A stretch of DNA of 64,000 nt, taken from NCBI GenBank assembly GCA_027625915.1, contig JANTQA010000076.1:930001-994000 (forward strand), read 5' to 3'. Below are positions 1 to 10,941 of this stretch, one piece after another (within the stretch, counting starts at the first letter, position 1; each line of letters starts with the position of its first letter). This DNA comes from Anaeramoeba flamelloides. Lineage: Eukaryota; Metamonada; Anaeramoebidae. Below the pieces are notes generated by a model. It was not told the DNA's origin. It saw nothing but the letters and a program-made list of their open reading frames with translations, and did no database searches. Position numbers and translations under genes: made by a program.

Positions 1-162
1 GAAAGTTTTGTTCATTATTAATCAGTTTTTGACCTTTTTCTTTAACAATTTCAAGATGTTGTAAAATTTTTTTGGATTTGCTATTAGGCTTACTAGAAGA
101 TTTTTTTTGAATTTGATATAAAAATTTATGAAAAGATGTTTTTTATCTTTACTAAAAGTTCC

Positions 163-1405
163 TTAAGGAAGTAGGGACCTTTTAGTACGATTAAAAATTT
201 TAATTGTAACTACATTACTAAAAAAAAGATATTTTTGTGTAACATAGGATATTGAAACTTTAAAACCAAAATACCACTCACTGTTCTATTTGGGAAACAA
301 AAACCGACCAAAGTATTTGGGCGTTGAATCTTTTTACTTTTTCAATTTTTTGGAACTTTTTTTTTTAATAAATTTTTGGTTTTATTAATTTGGTTTGGGA
401 TCTTGAAATGTTGTTTATATGAATGTTAGCAAATTAATAATAGTTTAAAATAAAGAGTAAACCAAAAAAATAGAGTCCAAAAGATGTGTATTTGAAGCAA
501 AACTTTTCTTTTAGAAGATCAAACAAGAAAGATCACCTTTCCAAAGAAATTTGTTGAAATCAAGAATTAAAAAAAAAAAAAATTGAAAAAAATATATTTT
601 CGAAGATTTTTTTTCTTTATATTCTTAATTTGGATGAATCCATGCAAGTTATAATGTTGGATTTGTCGTACCATCATTAATATTTATTATATTTATAGAA
701 AACCTTTTTTTACAAATTTTCTTTTAAAATTCTTTTTTTCAGAAATTTTTATGAAAATAAGTTAAAACAAAGGATACTGTTTCAAAAAGTAAAATAAAGG
801 GGTTGAATTTTCAAAATCAAAAAAACAGTTGCGAGGGATTCAACAAAAAGTAAAAGTAAAAATAAGAAAAAATTTCAATCAAATTTCAGAATTATTTTAT
901 GTTCTATTTATTGGAAAATAAATAATTATCAAATCAAATAAATATATCCATTAACTCTTTATTTTTGAAGAGGGAATTCAAAAAAATATCAAATTTTCTG
1001 AACCAAAAATGAAATTAGATTAATTAAATGAAAATAGGATTTTTAGAATTTATTTTGTGAATTGCTTAGAAATAAGTAGTAATTTGCTGAAAAAAAATTT
1101 TTCCAAACAAAAGTTTTTCCAATTCAGAATGAATAATAAAACAAAGTCAAGAAGAAGTAATTGTGTATCAAATATTACAGATAAGTAAAAAGAAATAAAA
1201 ATTTTCTTTGTATTGTTTCTTGATAAATTTTTCATTTTTTTGATTTCAATTTTTTGTTGGCAAGAAAATATCTTCTACTAGGATATATTGAACTCTAGTA
1301 TTTATTTATAAATTATTAATGTATTTGGTTAAAGAAATAATTTGAATAATTCAGTTAGTATCAACCATGACATTAGAGTTTGTTGAAATCTATTTACTAC
1401 CTTAA
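163..1405. mobile_element. TTAA-flanked non-autonomous element, family N, copy 1
   Basis: Both ends carry TTAA (163-166 and 1402-1405). The inward termini match: TTAAGGAAGTAGGGACC on the left, and TTAAGGTAGTAAATAGATT when the right end is read on the minus strand. The body from about 200 to 1390 is, in inverted orientation, the same sequence as 51024-52284 and 55535-56370, which fixes the ends by comparison. No long coding frame is seen. TTAA target sites suggest a piggyBac-type DNA transposon derivative; that class is inferred because no transposase is present. Confidence 0.72.
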
Positions 1406-2253
1406 ATTTTTTGATCCCAAGAAATTGGAGTAAAAGATCATCTTGTATTGTGTGTGGTTAAATGTTATTTTGGTTTTTAGTTGATAGATCTTGGACTTCT
1501 TATATTTTTAATAGTAAATTTCAAAAAGGAATTTTTTGACAATTTATTTTTTTATTTCCTAAATTCATAATTTTAAGTGTAACACTATTAATTTACTGTT
1601 GGGTATTCAAGTAAAATTTACCATTTTAGGGTTGTCAATTGAAAATTTCATTTCTCCCTTTCCTCAATCACCTAAATAAAAATAAAAAATAAAAATTTTA
1701 AAAAAAGCTCAAAATAAACAAAACCAAATGATAAAATTTTAAAGATATAACCCACCAATCGCATTTTTTTTTTACAATTTATCTTCCATTCTATTAGTCA
1801 TAAATTCTTTAATTTAGATTTTCTAAAAAAAAAAATAAATTCGTTTTTTAACAACTATTAAATAACTATTAAAATTAATCAGAAGTCAAAGATCGATCAA
1901 CTAAAAACCAAAATAACATTTAAGTTCATAAAATACAATATGACCTTTTTTGCCAATTTCTAGAATTATAAATCTTAATAAATCCCAAATTTTTTAAAAA
2001 AAATAAATTATTTATAAAATGAAAATCTTAAATTCAAATTAGACATCACTGATTTACAACACTATTATTTGAACTAAATAATTCCAATTACATTTATCTA
2101 TTTTTACAAAATTATGAAAACTATTTTTACTCCACCATCTTATAATAACACATGTATTATTTCTTCTAACATGGAAGAAATTTAAAATTTAAACTTTGTT
2201 TTCTATTTCATAATTTTTTTAAAAGATTCTTTGAATAAAGAAATTCAGTGGTT
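1406..2253. other. AT-rich intergenic DNA, nothing recognised
   Basis: Very AT-rich with many A and T homopolymers. I see no coding-like frame, RNA gene or bounded repeat between the two TTAA elements. Confidence 0.5.
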
Positions 2254-2429
2254 TTAAGGGAGTAGCTACACCATAAGACATGATAAAAATTTGAGAGAGA
2301 TGAGTTAAGAGTAATTTATTTTAGTGGAGTATGATCGTAGATTCTCTAAAAATTTTTTTTAAAAAATTATTTGTTATTTTTTTAGTAATGTAAAACAATA
2401 AAAAAAAAGAGAATAAATTGATAAAATAT

Positions 2430-2990
2430 TTTTTTTTTTTTTTTTTATTAAAATAAACTTAATTCCAAAAATTAGGACACAATTTAAACAGTCGGAAGAA
2501 TAACAACACCAAACTTTACATCCAATTTGGAAATAATTTTGATTTAACCTACAACTATTTTATTTTTTGTCTTTTTTGTTTTGTTTTCATTTCGTTTTTT
2601 TTGAGTTACGAAATCTGTTTCGTTAGATCTGGAATTTTTTTTTCAATGGTTGACAGAAGGTTATTGTAGAGTTTCTTAAATTATAAAATCTACATACGAT
2701 TGGTTCATGGTATCTTATCATTTGATCGATCAACAATTGTTGGTGTAATTTTAACAAATTTACCAATATATTTTTTGTTCTGCTTGTTTCATTATTTGGG
2801 ATACATATAGGTTTTCATTTTTTTGTTTTATATTGTTTTCTTTTATTTGGATGAAAACGATTACTTATAAAAATATTAATATTAGGTTTACTTAAATTAG
2901 GTTTTATATTACTTTTGGAAAAATATAATAAATTGAGTTTTTGTTTTCCTATTTTTAATTTTAGATAAGTCCAAATTTTTGGAATGGGGT
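2430..2990 (-). repeat. Dispersed repeat W, copy 1 (poly-A ended)
   Basis: Read on the minus strand, this matches 15715-16160 and 29770-30240 over several hundred bases. Shared stretches include TTGATCGATCAAATGATAA, the phrase around ATTTTCATCCAAATA, and GTCCAAATTTTTGGAATT near the end. In this copy the minus-strand 3' end runs into 16-18 A residues, hinting at a retroposed element (SINE or LINE 3' region). The other copies lack a clear tail, so the class is open. Confidence 0.55.
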
Positions 2991-3233
2991 TTAGTTTTTT
3001 TTTTTGGGAGAAGATAATTTTAGATTCATAGAATAAAATTTATTGCTATTTTGTGGTTTAAGCTTTGATAAAATATAATCACATTCACTTCTCCAATTCC
3101 ACCAAATCCAACGATTTAAAAGCCTAACAAGTAATATTTTGGGATAATTATTATTTTTTGGAATCCTTCTAGCTATTAAAGTCTCATTTGTGTTTCCTTT
3201 TGTGGTTCTCCCAATTTTAATGCTGTTGTTCAT
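2991..3233 (-). CDS. Possible 80-aa protein or transposon ORF remnant
   Basis: Minus-strand ATG at 3233, stop at 2991-2993, 80 residues. The protein is rich in Lys/Arg, with a tryptophan cluster (RWIWWNWRSECDYIL) in its middle, and does not look like translated AT filler. I recognise no family. It lies wholly inside the TTAA element 2254-3609, so it may be a leftover of a transposon gene or of a captured host exon. It is too short to be an intact transposase. Low confidence that it is expressed. Confidence 0.3.
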   Translation of the reverse strand: MNNSIKIGRTTKGNTNETLIARRIPKNNNYPKILLVRLLNRWIWWNWRSECDYILSKLKPQNSNKFYSMNLKLSSPKKKN

Positions 3234-3350
3234 TTTAAACAAAATCCATTGTCCCACCTTTCACTGATAAAAAAATATTTCGAATTGTTTTTGTTGTTGT
3301 GATTAAAAAATTCAAAAATGAAGAAAAAATAAAAAATGAAAAAATTAAAT

Positions 3351-3443
3351 GCCACAATAGAATGTTGAGATAAGGATAAAAGAGAAGCCATTCAACATTT
3401 GAAACACTATTTTAAGCAATTAAACTCAACATTCTATTGTGGC
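3351..3443. repeat. Perfect 19-bp inverted repeat (hairpin)
   Basis: GCCACAATAGAATGTTGAG at 3351-3369 is repeated exactly inverted at 3425-3443 with a 55-bp loop. It lies inside TTAA element Z, downstream of the RhoGEF stop. It could be the ends of a tiny nested element or a structural hairpin. Confidence 0.8.
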
Positions 3444-3973
3444 AATTTCTTTGAGACTTTGAAAAAGAAATTTAAAAAATCTATGGAATGAAGTACTTTA
3501 AATAATAAAAATCAATTACGTACAACCAGAGTAAGAAATGTTATTTTCTGATCTTCTTCAAAATTGTAAAAAAGTGAAAAAGTTTCCTTTACCGTGGCTA
3601 CTCCCTTAAATTCAAAAAAACATCGTAAATGAGTTGATTTTGGAAATGTTCTTTCCTGATGATTTTTTATGAAAAGAAAAGTATTCAACTTTAGAAAATT
3701 GAAAAAAGAATAATAAATTTTTTTCAATTTTTTTGAATTTATCAGTATGGATAATATTTTTTAAACACTCGGTGACGAGAACAATTTGATTATTAAAATA
3801 TAGCAAAATCATGAATGAAAAATTGAACTGAAAAATAAAAAAAGGATGGAATACAACAAAAAAAATTCATTGTCAATATTTCAAAATTTAATTTTGTAAA
3901 AAAAAAATTAATAAAAATTTTAGTCAAAGGTTTTTATTATTGTTTTTTTTTTTTTTTTTTTTGTTTAGTAATA

Positions 3974-6559
3974 TTAAAATAATAATTGTAAATCCACTCT
4001 TTTCCGACTTCTTTTCCTTTTCTTCCTTTTCCTTTTCTTTGTTATAATTTGATTTTCGGAAGATTGAATAAATTCTGAAGTTATTTTTGTAATTTGTTCT
4101 CTGATTTTTTTCATTGTTTCATTTTCTTGATCTTGTAATTCATCATTTAAATTTTCATTGATATTTCCATTGACTTTTTCATTTTCACTTTCCTTTCCCT
4201 TTCCCTTTCCATTCTTTTCTTCTTCGGTTACACTCTGTGTCTTTTCAATGTGCTTTTGATTATTCTCATCATCATCAAAATTTTGATTTGAAACATCTGT
4301 TTGTAGTAAATCAACTGTTTTGTTCCCCTCTGATTCTAAAAACACAAATCCATCGATTGTTTTGTTATCCATTAGATGATTAATATTTGATTCGGATCGT
4401 GATCTCATTTTGTTTTTGTTTTTATTTTTGTTTATTGTCAATTTATTTAAAGTGTAATGTTTTAATTTTTTTGGATAATTTTTTGAAAAGGAAGATATTT
4501 TGTTTGGATTTTCATCGTTTATAATTTCAAACCCATCATATTGTGCCCTATACTCATTTTCATTTCCATTTTCATTGTCATTTTTTATTTTATTTCTATT
4601 TCTATTTCTTTTTTGCTGTTCCTGAAAATAATCAAAATAACAATTATCACAAACCCTTAAAAGATTGCTTTCAGAAATATATTTCAATAAGAGTTTTTTA
4701 TTTGAGCAGGCACCGCAGACCAAATTACCACATTTATTACAATTATGCTTTCTTCTAAATGTGGTAAACTTTTTAAAGCATATCGAACAATTATTTTTTT
4801 TATTGTTTGAATCTAAAACTGGTGCCAAGTCTTGGGAATGATCATCCATGACATTGGAAGTTTTCAGGGTTTGATTTTTTCTTCTACATTCTTGGATTGC
4901 ATTTTGTAAATGCTTCAACCAGTTATCCTTTTCCTGGGGGGTGGCAGCGAAAACCGTAAAGGACTTTTGTTTGCCATGCATGATGAAGGCATTTTGCAAT
5001 TTCTCTGTATCGGGAATGTTCTGGATTTTCATGTGTAAAAGATTCGTCCTCCTGTGTAGCTGATAAAAGCCCGCATTTGCTGTACCGTACAATAGCAAGT
5101 CAGAAAATAAAAAGAATTGTCTTTTCAAAAATTTGTTACTGGAAACCTTCGTCAATGGACCGGTGCAGATATAGTACCGATGGGGTGCAATCAAATCTTT
5201 TAATCGGTTGGAATTGAACCTTCTTTGGATTTGCAACATCTTCTGCTGGTTCTCGGTATTTTTAATTTCTTCATTGATGTGCTGGTTCACCTTAATAATG
5301 GCCTCCCAGGCTGTTTGCAAATTGGTAAAATCCGGATGGTTCCAGGGGCAGTTCTTTCTTAACGATTTCAAAAAGAGTTCGTATCTGGGCAGTCTTTGAA
5401 TTGGCAAAATTAAAAAGGATTGCAAGCCTAAGTTATTTGTTTCCTTTTTTTTCTGATCAACCCAATTTTTAAAGGATGAATTTTTTAAATACTGCAAGAC
5501 AATTTCATTCGATTTGCTATAGCTCCGAAAGTATGTCGTGTACAATTTAAAAAACGGAATTAGCTCCAAAAAAAAGTCTCCGATAGTTGATTGTTCGTTC
5601 CAATTTAATATTTTTTTTTCAAGCTTGTTTAAAAAGATTTTGTTAATTTGATAAATTTCATTCAAATTTCCAAAGATTTTGTCAATAATCTCCTGTGGGA
5701 TCACCATTTCTTTTGGCGACTTCGCTCTTTCAACCAATTCCACTTTCCATTTGTCCATTAGGATCTCTAAATTGCTCACATATAACCGCTCAGAACTTAG
5801 GATCTCTTGGACAACGTTGTCACGCATCGATGTGTTTGGATCGATTTCCTTTGATAATTCAACCTTGGCTTTCTTTTCATTGGTCATTGTATTTTTGATC
5901 GCCAATTCAAATGTAGACTCGATTTTGGTACTAAACTCTGCTTGTTCTTTCATTTCTAAAGTTGTTAGTTCTTGTGACTCGCTCAGCTTTCGGCTCAGTT
6001 TTTCAATAGTTGGCTTTTTTTTTTTTTTAAGTTCGTTACTATTTGTTGTGCTAATGGTAATTGTCTTTTCTTTTTCTTCTTTTGGATTATGGTTGTTTGT
6101 CTTTGGAGAGGTTTTTTGTTTTTTATGTACCCTTTTTTTGTTTCCATTCTTGTCAATAATGATGATTGTTTCTTTGCTGTTTGTTTTTTTCCTTCTTCGA
6201 TATTTTTTGATTTTACCATCTTTAATCACTATTTTGTAATCTTTTTTATTTTCTGGATCTTCTTTTTCTTTTTCTTTTTCTGTGGTTATTTCTTTTTCCT
6301 TGCCAGATTTCCCTTCGTTTTTTGAGTCTAAGGTTTGAATTTTTATTTGGCTTTCTTTTTCTTTTTCTTCTTTTGGATTCTGGTTGTTTGTTTTTGGAGT
6401 GGTTTTTTTTTTTTTACGTACCCTTTTTTTGTTTCCATTCTTGTCAATAATGATGATTGTTTCTTCACTGTTTGTTTTTTTCCTTCTTCGATATTTTTTG
6501 ATTTTACCATCTTTAATCACTATTTTGTAATCTTTTTTGTTTTCTGGCTCTTCGCTCAT
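3974..6559 (-). CDS. RhoGEF with DH, PH and FYVE domains (FGD-like)
   Basis: Single-exon frame of 861 aa from the ATG at 6559 to TAA at 3974-3976. An in-frame TTG 12 codons upstream is not a plausible eukaryotic start. Order: a basic Lys/Glu-rich N-terminus holding a 64-residue tandem duplication (residues 5-68 and 102-165); DH domain at about 245-435, with VVQEILSSERLYVSNLEIL at its start and the conserved ILPIQRLPRYELFLK helix; PH domain at about 465-558 (KRQFFLFSDLLLYG, then DNWLKHLQNAI); FYVE zinc finger at 591-640 with all eight cysteines (591, 594, 607, 610, 615, 618, 637, 640) and RVCDNC at its end. The FYVE basic motif reads RRKHNCNKCG, so one His of the usual R+HHC is Asn, and the N-terminal WxxD is absent. 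Phosphoinositide binding may therefore be weak. The DH-PH unit is expected to load GTP on Rho/Rac GTPases at membranes. The C-terminus is charged, low-complexity and Lys/Arg-rich. Confidence 0.95.
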   Translation of the reverse strand: MSEEPENKKDYKIVIKDGKIKKYRRRKKTNSEETIIIIDKNGNKKRVRKKKKTTPKTNNQNPKEEKEKESQIKIQTLDSKNEGKSGKEKEITTEKEKEKEDPENKKDYKIVIKDGKIKKYRRRKKTNSKETIIIIDKNGNKKRVHKKQKTSPKTNNHNPKEEKEKTITISTTNSNELKKKKKPTIEKLSRKLSESQELTTLEMKEQAEFSTKIESTFELAIKNTMTNEKKAKVELSKEIDPNTSMRDNVVQEILSSERLYVSNLEILMDKWKVELVERAKSPKEMVIPQEIIDKIFGNLNEIYQINKIFLNKLEKKILNWNEQSTIGDFFLELIPFFKLYTTYFRSYSKSNEIVLQYLKNSSFKNWVDQKKKETNNLGLQSFLILPIQRLPRYELFLKSLRKNCPWNHPDFTNLQTAWEAIIKVNQHINEEIKNTENQQKMLQIQRRFNSNRLKDLIAPHRYYICTGPLTKVSSNKFLKRQFFLFSDLLLYGTANAGFYQLHRRTNLLHMKIQNIPDTEKLQNAFIMHGKQKSFTVFAATPQEKDNWLKHLQNAIQECRRKNQTLKTSNVMDDHSQDLAPVLDSNNKKNNCSICFKKFTTFRRKHNCNKCGNLVCGACSNKKLLLKYISESNLLRVCDNCYFDYFQEQQKRNRNRNKIKNDNENGNENEYRAQYDGFEIINDENPNKISSFSKNYPKKLKHYTLNKLTINKNKNKNKMRSRSESNINHLMDNKTIDGFVFLESEGNKTVDLLQTDVSNQNFDDDENNQKHIEKTQSVTEEEKNGKGKGKESENEKVNGNINENLNDELQDQENETMKKIREQITKITSEFIQSSENQIITKKRKRKKRKRSRKRVDLQLLF
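6065..6547 (-). repeat. In-gene duplication of a 64-residue segment
   Basis: Two copies in the RhoGEF N-terminus, 6356-6547 and 6065-6256, begin PENKKDYKIVIKDGKIKK and differ at only about 5 of 64 residues. Near-identity at DNA level points to a recent in-frame duplication or gene conversion. Confidence 0.9.
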
Positions 6560-6892
6560 TTTGCGAAAAAAATTTCTTTTAGAATAAGATTTCAAAAAAT
6601 GAAAAGTATTATTATCTTGAAAACTTTTTTTTAAGGTCCAAAGTCAATTGGAAGACTTTTTAAATTTTAGTTTTATTTGTTGTTTTGCAAATTATTTTGG
6701 TTAACAGTCTTTTTTCTGTCTTACGATTCAAGTAATAACCTTTGGAAAAAAAGTAAAAACAGAAAAAAACTTTTTACACGATTTTGAATTATGAAATTTT
6801 AATAGAAACGGTAAAATAAGATCATTTAATAACAGAAAAAATACAGATCAAAACACAACACAGTGAACATAAAACAAAAAGAATTTAATATA
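6560..6892. other. RhoGEF upstream region
   Basis: About 330 bp between the RhoGEF start codon and a TA-flanked MITE. AT-rich; no core promoter motif can be assigned. Any minus-strand promoter should lie here. Confidence 0.4.
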
Positions 6893-7368
6893 CAGTGATC
6901 AAAATAATGCGTGCACAACGACTATAATCCGTGTTTCAAAATATTATCCGTGCTTTTTTTTATTCTTGTACCAATGTAACATCCAATCTATTACCAAATA
7001 GTATACCCGAGCCCAAATCAATTTTGAATTTAAAGGTCTGGTTATTTTCAGTAAAATTTAAATTATTCATGCAAATAGTTGAAAATTTTCCATAATATTC
7101 TTATTTTTTTGAATTTGTTTGTTTTTTTTATGTTTAAAATTTGATAAAAAATTTACTCTATTTTTTGAGATAAATTTTGCAATTTGATCCTTCATTTTTA
7201 GAATTTCTTTTTAAATAATAGAATTTTAAGAAACCAAAACCATATTTTTTTAGGGTTTATTATTCGTTTATTTGATTGGTTAATGTATAGGTTTTCTATA
7301 ACAAAAAAACACGCTTTTTATTTTGAAACACGCATTAAATTTTTTTGCACGCTTTATTTTGACTACAG
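6893..7368. mobile_element. Tc1/mariner-like MITE, family T copy 1
   Basis: 476 bp flanked by TA on both sides (6891-6892 and 7369-7370). Terminal inverted repeats are CAGTGATCAAAATAATGCGT at the left and, reading the right end inward, CTGTAGTCAAAATAAAGCGT. Copies with the same ends and interior are at 48283-48760 and 57666-58140. No transposase frame is seen. The TA duplication and CAGT-type ends suggest a Tc1/mariner derivative. Confidence 0.85.
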
Positions 7369-7849
7369 TAAAACACTCTTTTTTTTTCTAGGTTTTTCTT
7401 TGATTGATGTATTTGATGAGGAAATTGATTTTTTTTTGAGCTACAAAACCATTCAAGCCAATTAATTAGAATAAAAAGAGAATTAAATAATTTTTGTTGA
7501 TTTGGTTGAAAATAATATAATAAATTACTCTTGAAAGTTAATTTGTTTCCATTTTTAATTGATTTTATATTTTTTTTGTTAGATTTCTAATTAATGATTA
7601 TTTTGAACCTTTTTTTTCTCCTATTTCACTTGTTTTACCAAATGGTAATATTTTTTTTTGTTTATTTTGTGAAAATAATCATCAAGTTATTTTTTTATAA
7701 TTAAAGGAGTTCATTTATTTGTCCCTTACATGAATTAAATTGAAATTTGTTGCCTTTTGAACAAAAATTTCTAAAAATCAAATTCTTCTCGCTTTGAATT
7801 TGTTAAACACTACTCTATTAAATTAAATTGATTATAAGAAGGGAAATAA

Positions 7850-8041
7850 AGTCAGTTCCACTTTTAAGATACAAACTTTCAAAAAATTTAAGGCATAAAA
7901 ATAATCTCGAATTAAGGCACAAAATTCAAATTCTAGTTGAAATAATTTGTTTAAAAAAAATTCCAAATTTTGTACTTTAATTTGAGGATTTCAGTGTCTT
8001 AAATTTATCTGAAAGTTTGTGTCTTAAAAGTGGAACTGACT
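7850..8041. mobile_element. Palindromic MITE, family P copy 1
   Basis: A 192-bp fold-back: the left arm starts AGTCAGTTCCACTTTTAAG and the right arm ends CTTAAAAGTGGAACTGACT. Pairing runs through nearly the whole element to a short centre near 7945. Related copies are at 16674, 22831 and 23893. Confidence 0.85.
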
Positions 8042-8369
8042 TTATAAATAAATAGTTTTAATGATAAGATCAAATTTATTTTACGAATAATTCACAATGA
8101 AATAAAAAGAGTAAGATTATTTCAAGATAATAATTTATTTTTCTCATTTCAAATTTAAAAAAATATCGAGTTAATATTTTAAAAAACACCAATTCTTCAA
8201 ATTAATTTACCCAATTTAACCAATTATCGAATTAATGTAAAAATTCTTATTTATTTCATTTCAAAAATTTTGATAAAAAAACAATAAAAATGAATAATAC
8301 ATTTAAACCCAAAGAAAAAAAAATTTAACATACTAAAATTCAATTTTTGAAAAAAAAATTCTTGTAATT

Positions 8370-8700
8370 ATTATTATTATTATCATTATTGAAAAAGTGT
8401 GAATTACACTCTAGTTGTTCTGAGACTTGTTTTTGCCTTTCAGGAATTCAAGCATAAAATATAGATTTCACAATTATTAATTAATGAAAATTGTTTCAAA
8501 CTATCACAGTTTAAAATTATTTCCACAAGATTTATTTCTTTTAATTCATTTGTAAAAAATTAATATATCTTTTTCTTAGGAATAATATTCCCATAAAAAA
8601 TGTGTCTAAAAAAATCTAATTTAATCAATTCTTTGAGGAATACCAAATTAGAACCATTTTCTAATAGAAATTTTAACACTTTTTTCTAAATTACAATACT
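8370..8700 (-). mobile_element. LINE 3' tail, degenerate, copy 1
   Basis: Minus-strand translation in pieces matches the C-terminal tail seen at 47360-47780, for example EIILNCDSLKQFSLINN against EIILNYDSLKLFSSINN, followed by the same 3' sequence (AGAGTGTAATTCACACTT) and an ATA-rich tail at 8366-8390. It contains stops and frame changes, so it is a dead fragment. Confidence 0.65.
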
Positions 8701-10427
8701 CACAAAAAAATAAATAAATAAATATCAAAACTAAACTATAAGTAAAATTTAAACACCAAAAATTAAAGTTAGCAAAAACTATACATTAGATTTCAGTTAT
8801 ACTTCTTTTATAAATTATTTTTTCAAAGTTATCATAATTTTAAGTAATAAAAAAAGGATAGCTATTAAACTCATGAAAATCTGAATACTCCCCTTTTCAG
8901 AAAATACCAACTTTTGAAAAAAACACCTATTTTTATACTATTTTTGTAATGAAAAAAGTTGAAATGAATTAATTTCTTGATTGAACATTAAGATTGAAAA
9001 AAGAATAAATATTAAAGCAATTTGTAGAAAAAAATCGGGAATATATATTAAAACTCAAACATGGAAAAAATTTAAAATGATAAAAACTGTTCCAAAAACA
9101 GATAAAAAATCAGATTTTCAATTTAATTTAGCGATATCTTTTGATTGAAATATTTTGTGTTATTTTAAAATTGAAAAATATGTTTCTTTTTAGACTATTA
9201 AAAAATACTTGAAAATTATTTCTCTACTAAGTCAATTAAATAATTCAAAAATTTTACAATTAAAAATGAAAAAAATATTTTTCAAAAAATTTCATATTTT
9301 TTTTTCAATTCCTATTAATATCTATTAAAGTTGTAAACCTTTTTGAAAATTGTTATGTATAATAATGTTTATTCTATAACTGTATTTCAAAAATAAAAAA
9401 TTTAGAGATTTTTTTTTTGAAACAATTTTCCTTGTCTTTTATTAAATCATAGATGTGTTAAAAATTTTGGAGAGAGCAAAAAAAAAAAAATCCATTAGTA
9501 AATTTGTTAATATTCTATTAGGAATATTGATTGATCAAATGGTTAGATACCAATTAATTTTATTTGAGTTTTTCAATTTGGAACAACTCAACTTTAAACT
9601 CAATATCAAATCATTCAAAAAAAAAATGATCCAACAAAACAAGTTATGTAATTCAAAAAATGTAATGAAAATAAAAACATAAAGATGAAAAAATGATTTT
9701 CATATTTTACAAAAACAAAAAATATTTTCAATTTGAATGAAATTGTCTGATTGTAATTATTTGGACCTTTTTAACTATGTCGAAAATTTTGAATAATTGT
9801 TTAGATTATCTTTTATTAGGTGTAGTAAAATGTTAATTTTGATCTTATCTGATCGATCTTCAACTTCATATTAATTTGAACATAAGTTTAATAGTGGATA
9901 AAAAAATAATTTTTTTACAATTTATTTTTTTTATTTCCAATTTCCAAATTGAGGGGTGTACAGAAAATAGATATAAAGTTCCTAAGGATGAATTAAGATT
10001 TTTGGGTTGAAAATTGAAATATTTAATTTAGGTTTTGTTCTATTTTGGGTTGATAAAAAAATTTTTTTTTTTTTTGTTAATTTGAGTAAAAGTGAAATTA
10101 AAATTTCTATCAAAAACCTAAAAAACAACTTTTTTTATAAACTTAACAACCAAAATATTAACCTTTCACTCTTTAATTCTGATTTCAGAAAAAAAATTAA
10201 ACTATTTTTCATAAATTTTGACTCACTTTATAATGTTAATGGGAGTTGTTTTGATGGTTTATTCCAGTATTCTTAACAAAAAATATTTTCAAATTTTTAG
10301 ATTAGAATCATTTTTTCTAATTTTGAACATTTAGTTTTGCTTTTTCAATTTTTTTTTTTCTTTTGTTTTTCTTTTGTTTTTCTTTTTCTTTGTTTTTGAT
10401 ACTTTTTCGTTTTCCTTTTTTTTCTTC
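8701..10427. other. AT-rich intergenic DNA, nothing recognised
   Basis: Long AT-rich stretch with homopolymers. Short open frames near 9455-9682 and 10007-10276 are Asn/Lys/Phe-rich and resemble no family, so I do not call them. About 9810-9960 carries a TCTGATCGATC phrase shared weakly with dispersed repeats elsewhere. Confidence 0.45.
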
Positions 10428-10795
10428 TTAAAAAGATCATGTGGAAAAAAAAAAGAGATTTTCCAAAAGACAAATAATCACTATGAAAATTGAGACTATG
10501 TAATGTCTTTGAAAATGGATTTAATTATTAATAAAAAATATTGTTGTTCAACTTTTTTTCAGTGAAAGTTCAGTAATAAAAAATGGGTAATGCTCATTTC
10601 AAAAATTGTGACTCACTTTTTTTTAGTTTTTGGTTTTTATTTTTTTTTTAATTTTTTTAATATATCAGGCTTTTTATAGATTTAGAATGACTTAAAAGTG
10701 AATTACAAATCATATTTAGTTATTAATTGTTCTTGAATACTAAAGGATAATTTTTTTTTTCAATTTATTATTTCAAATGAGTCACAGTTTTTGAA
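10428..10795. repeat. Duplicated block with small TIR element (family R copy 1)
   Basis: About 365 bp, also present inverted at 29285-29655. Within it, 10601-10793 is bounded by AAAAATTGTGACTCAC and, inverted, CAAAAACTGTGACTC, which looks like the ends of a ~190-bp MITE. The shared flank beyond the element shows that a larger unit was copied. Confidence 0.65.
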
Positions 10796-10941
10796 AAAGA
10801 GTTTAGATTGTCAAAAATTCCCAATTTGTGCTACTTATAAAACCCATATAAAGCCCAAGAGAGATCAGAAAAGAACCAAAATTACCAGTTTCCATATCTA
10901 ATCCAAGGTAATCTTGTTTCAAATTTGTGGGATTGAAAACC

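Larger units (their letters stand above)
2254..3609. mobile_element. TTAA-flanked non-autonomous element, family Z
   Basis: TTAA lies at 2254-2257 and 3606-3609. The left terminus TTAAGGGAGTAGCTACACC matches the right terminus read on the minus strand, TTAAGGGAGTAGCCACGGT, at 15 of the first 17 or so positions. Inside are a copy of dispersed repeat W (about 2430-2990, minus orientation, with a poly(A)-like tail at 2431-2450), a small open frame (2991-3233) and a perfect 19-bp inverted repeat (3351-3369 with 3425-3443). It sits just downstream of the RhoGEF gene. A piggyBac-type derivative is inferred from the TTAA ends. Confidence 0.72.

Noticed and set aside
6560-6595. Upstream in-frame start for the RhoGEF at 6595
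   Set aside because: The codon is TTG; the first ATG is at 6559.
5679-6634. Plus-strand hydrophobic frames opposite the RhoGEF N-terminus
   Set aside because: Complement of Lys/Glu-rich codons gives Phe/Leu-rich mock membrane proteins; the RhoGEF strand has clear domains.
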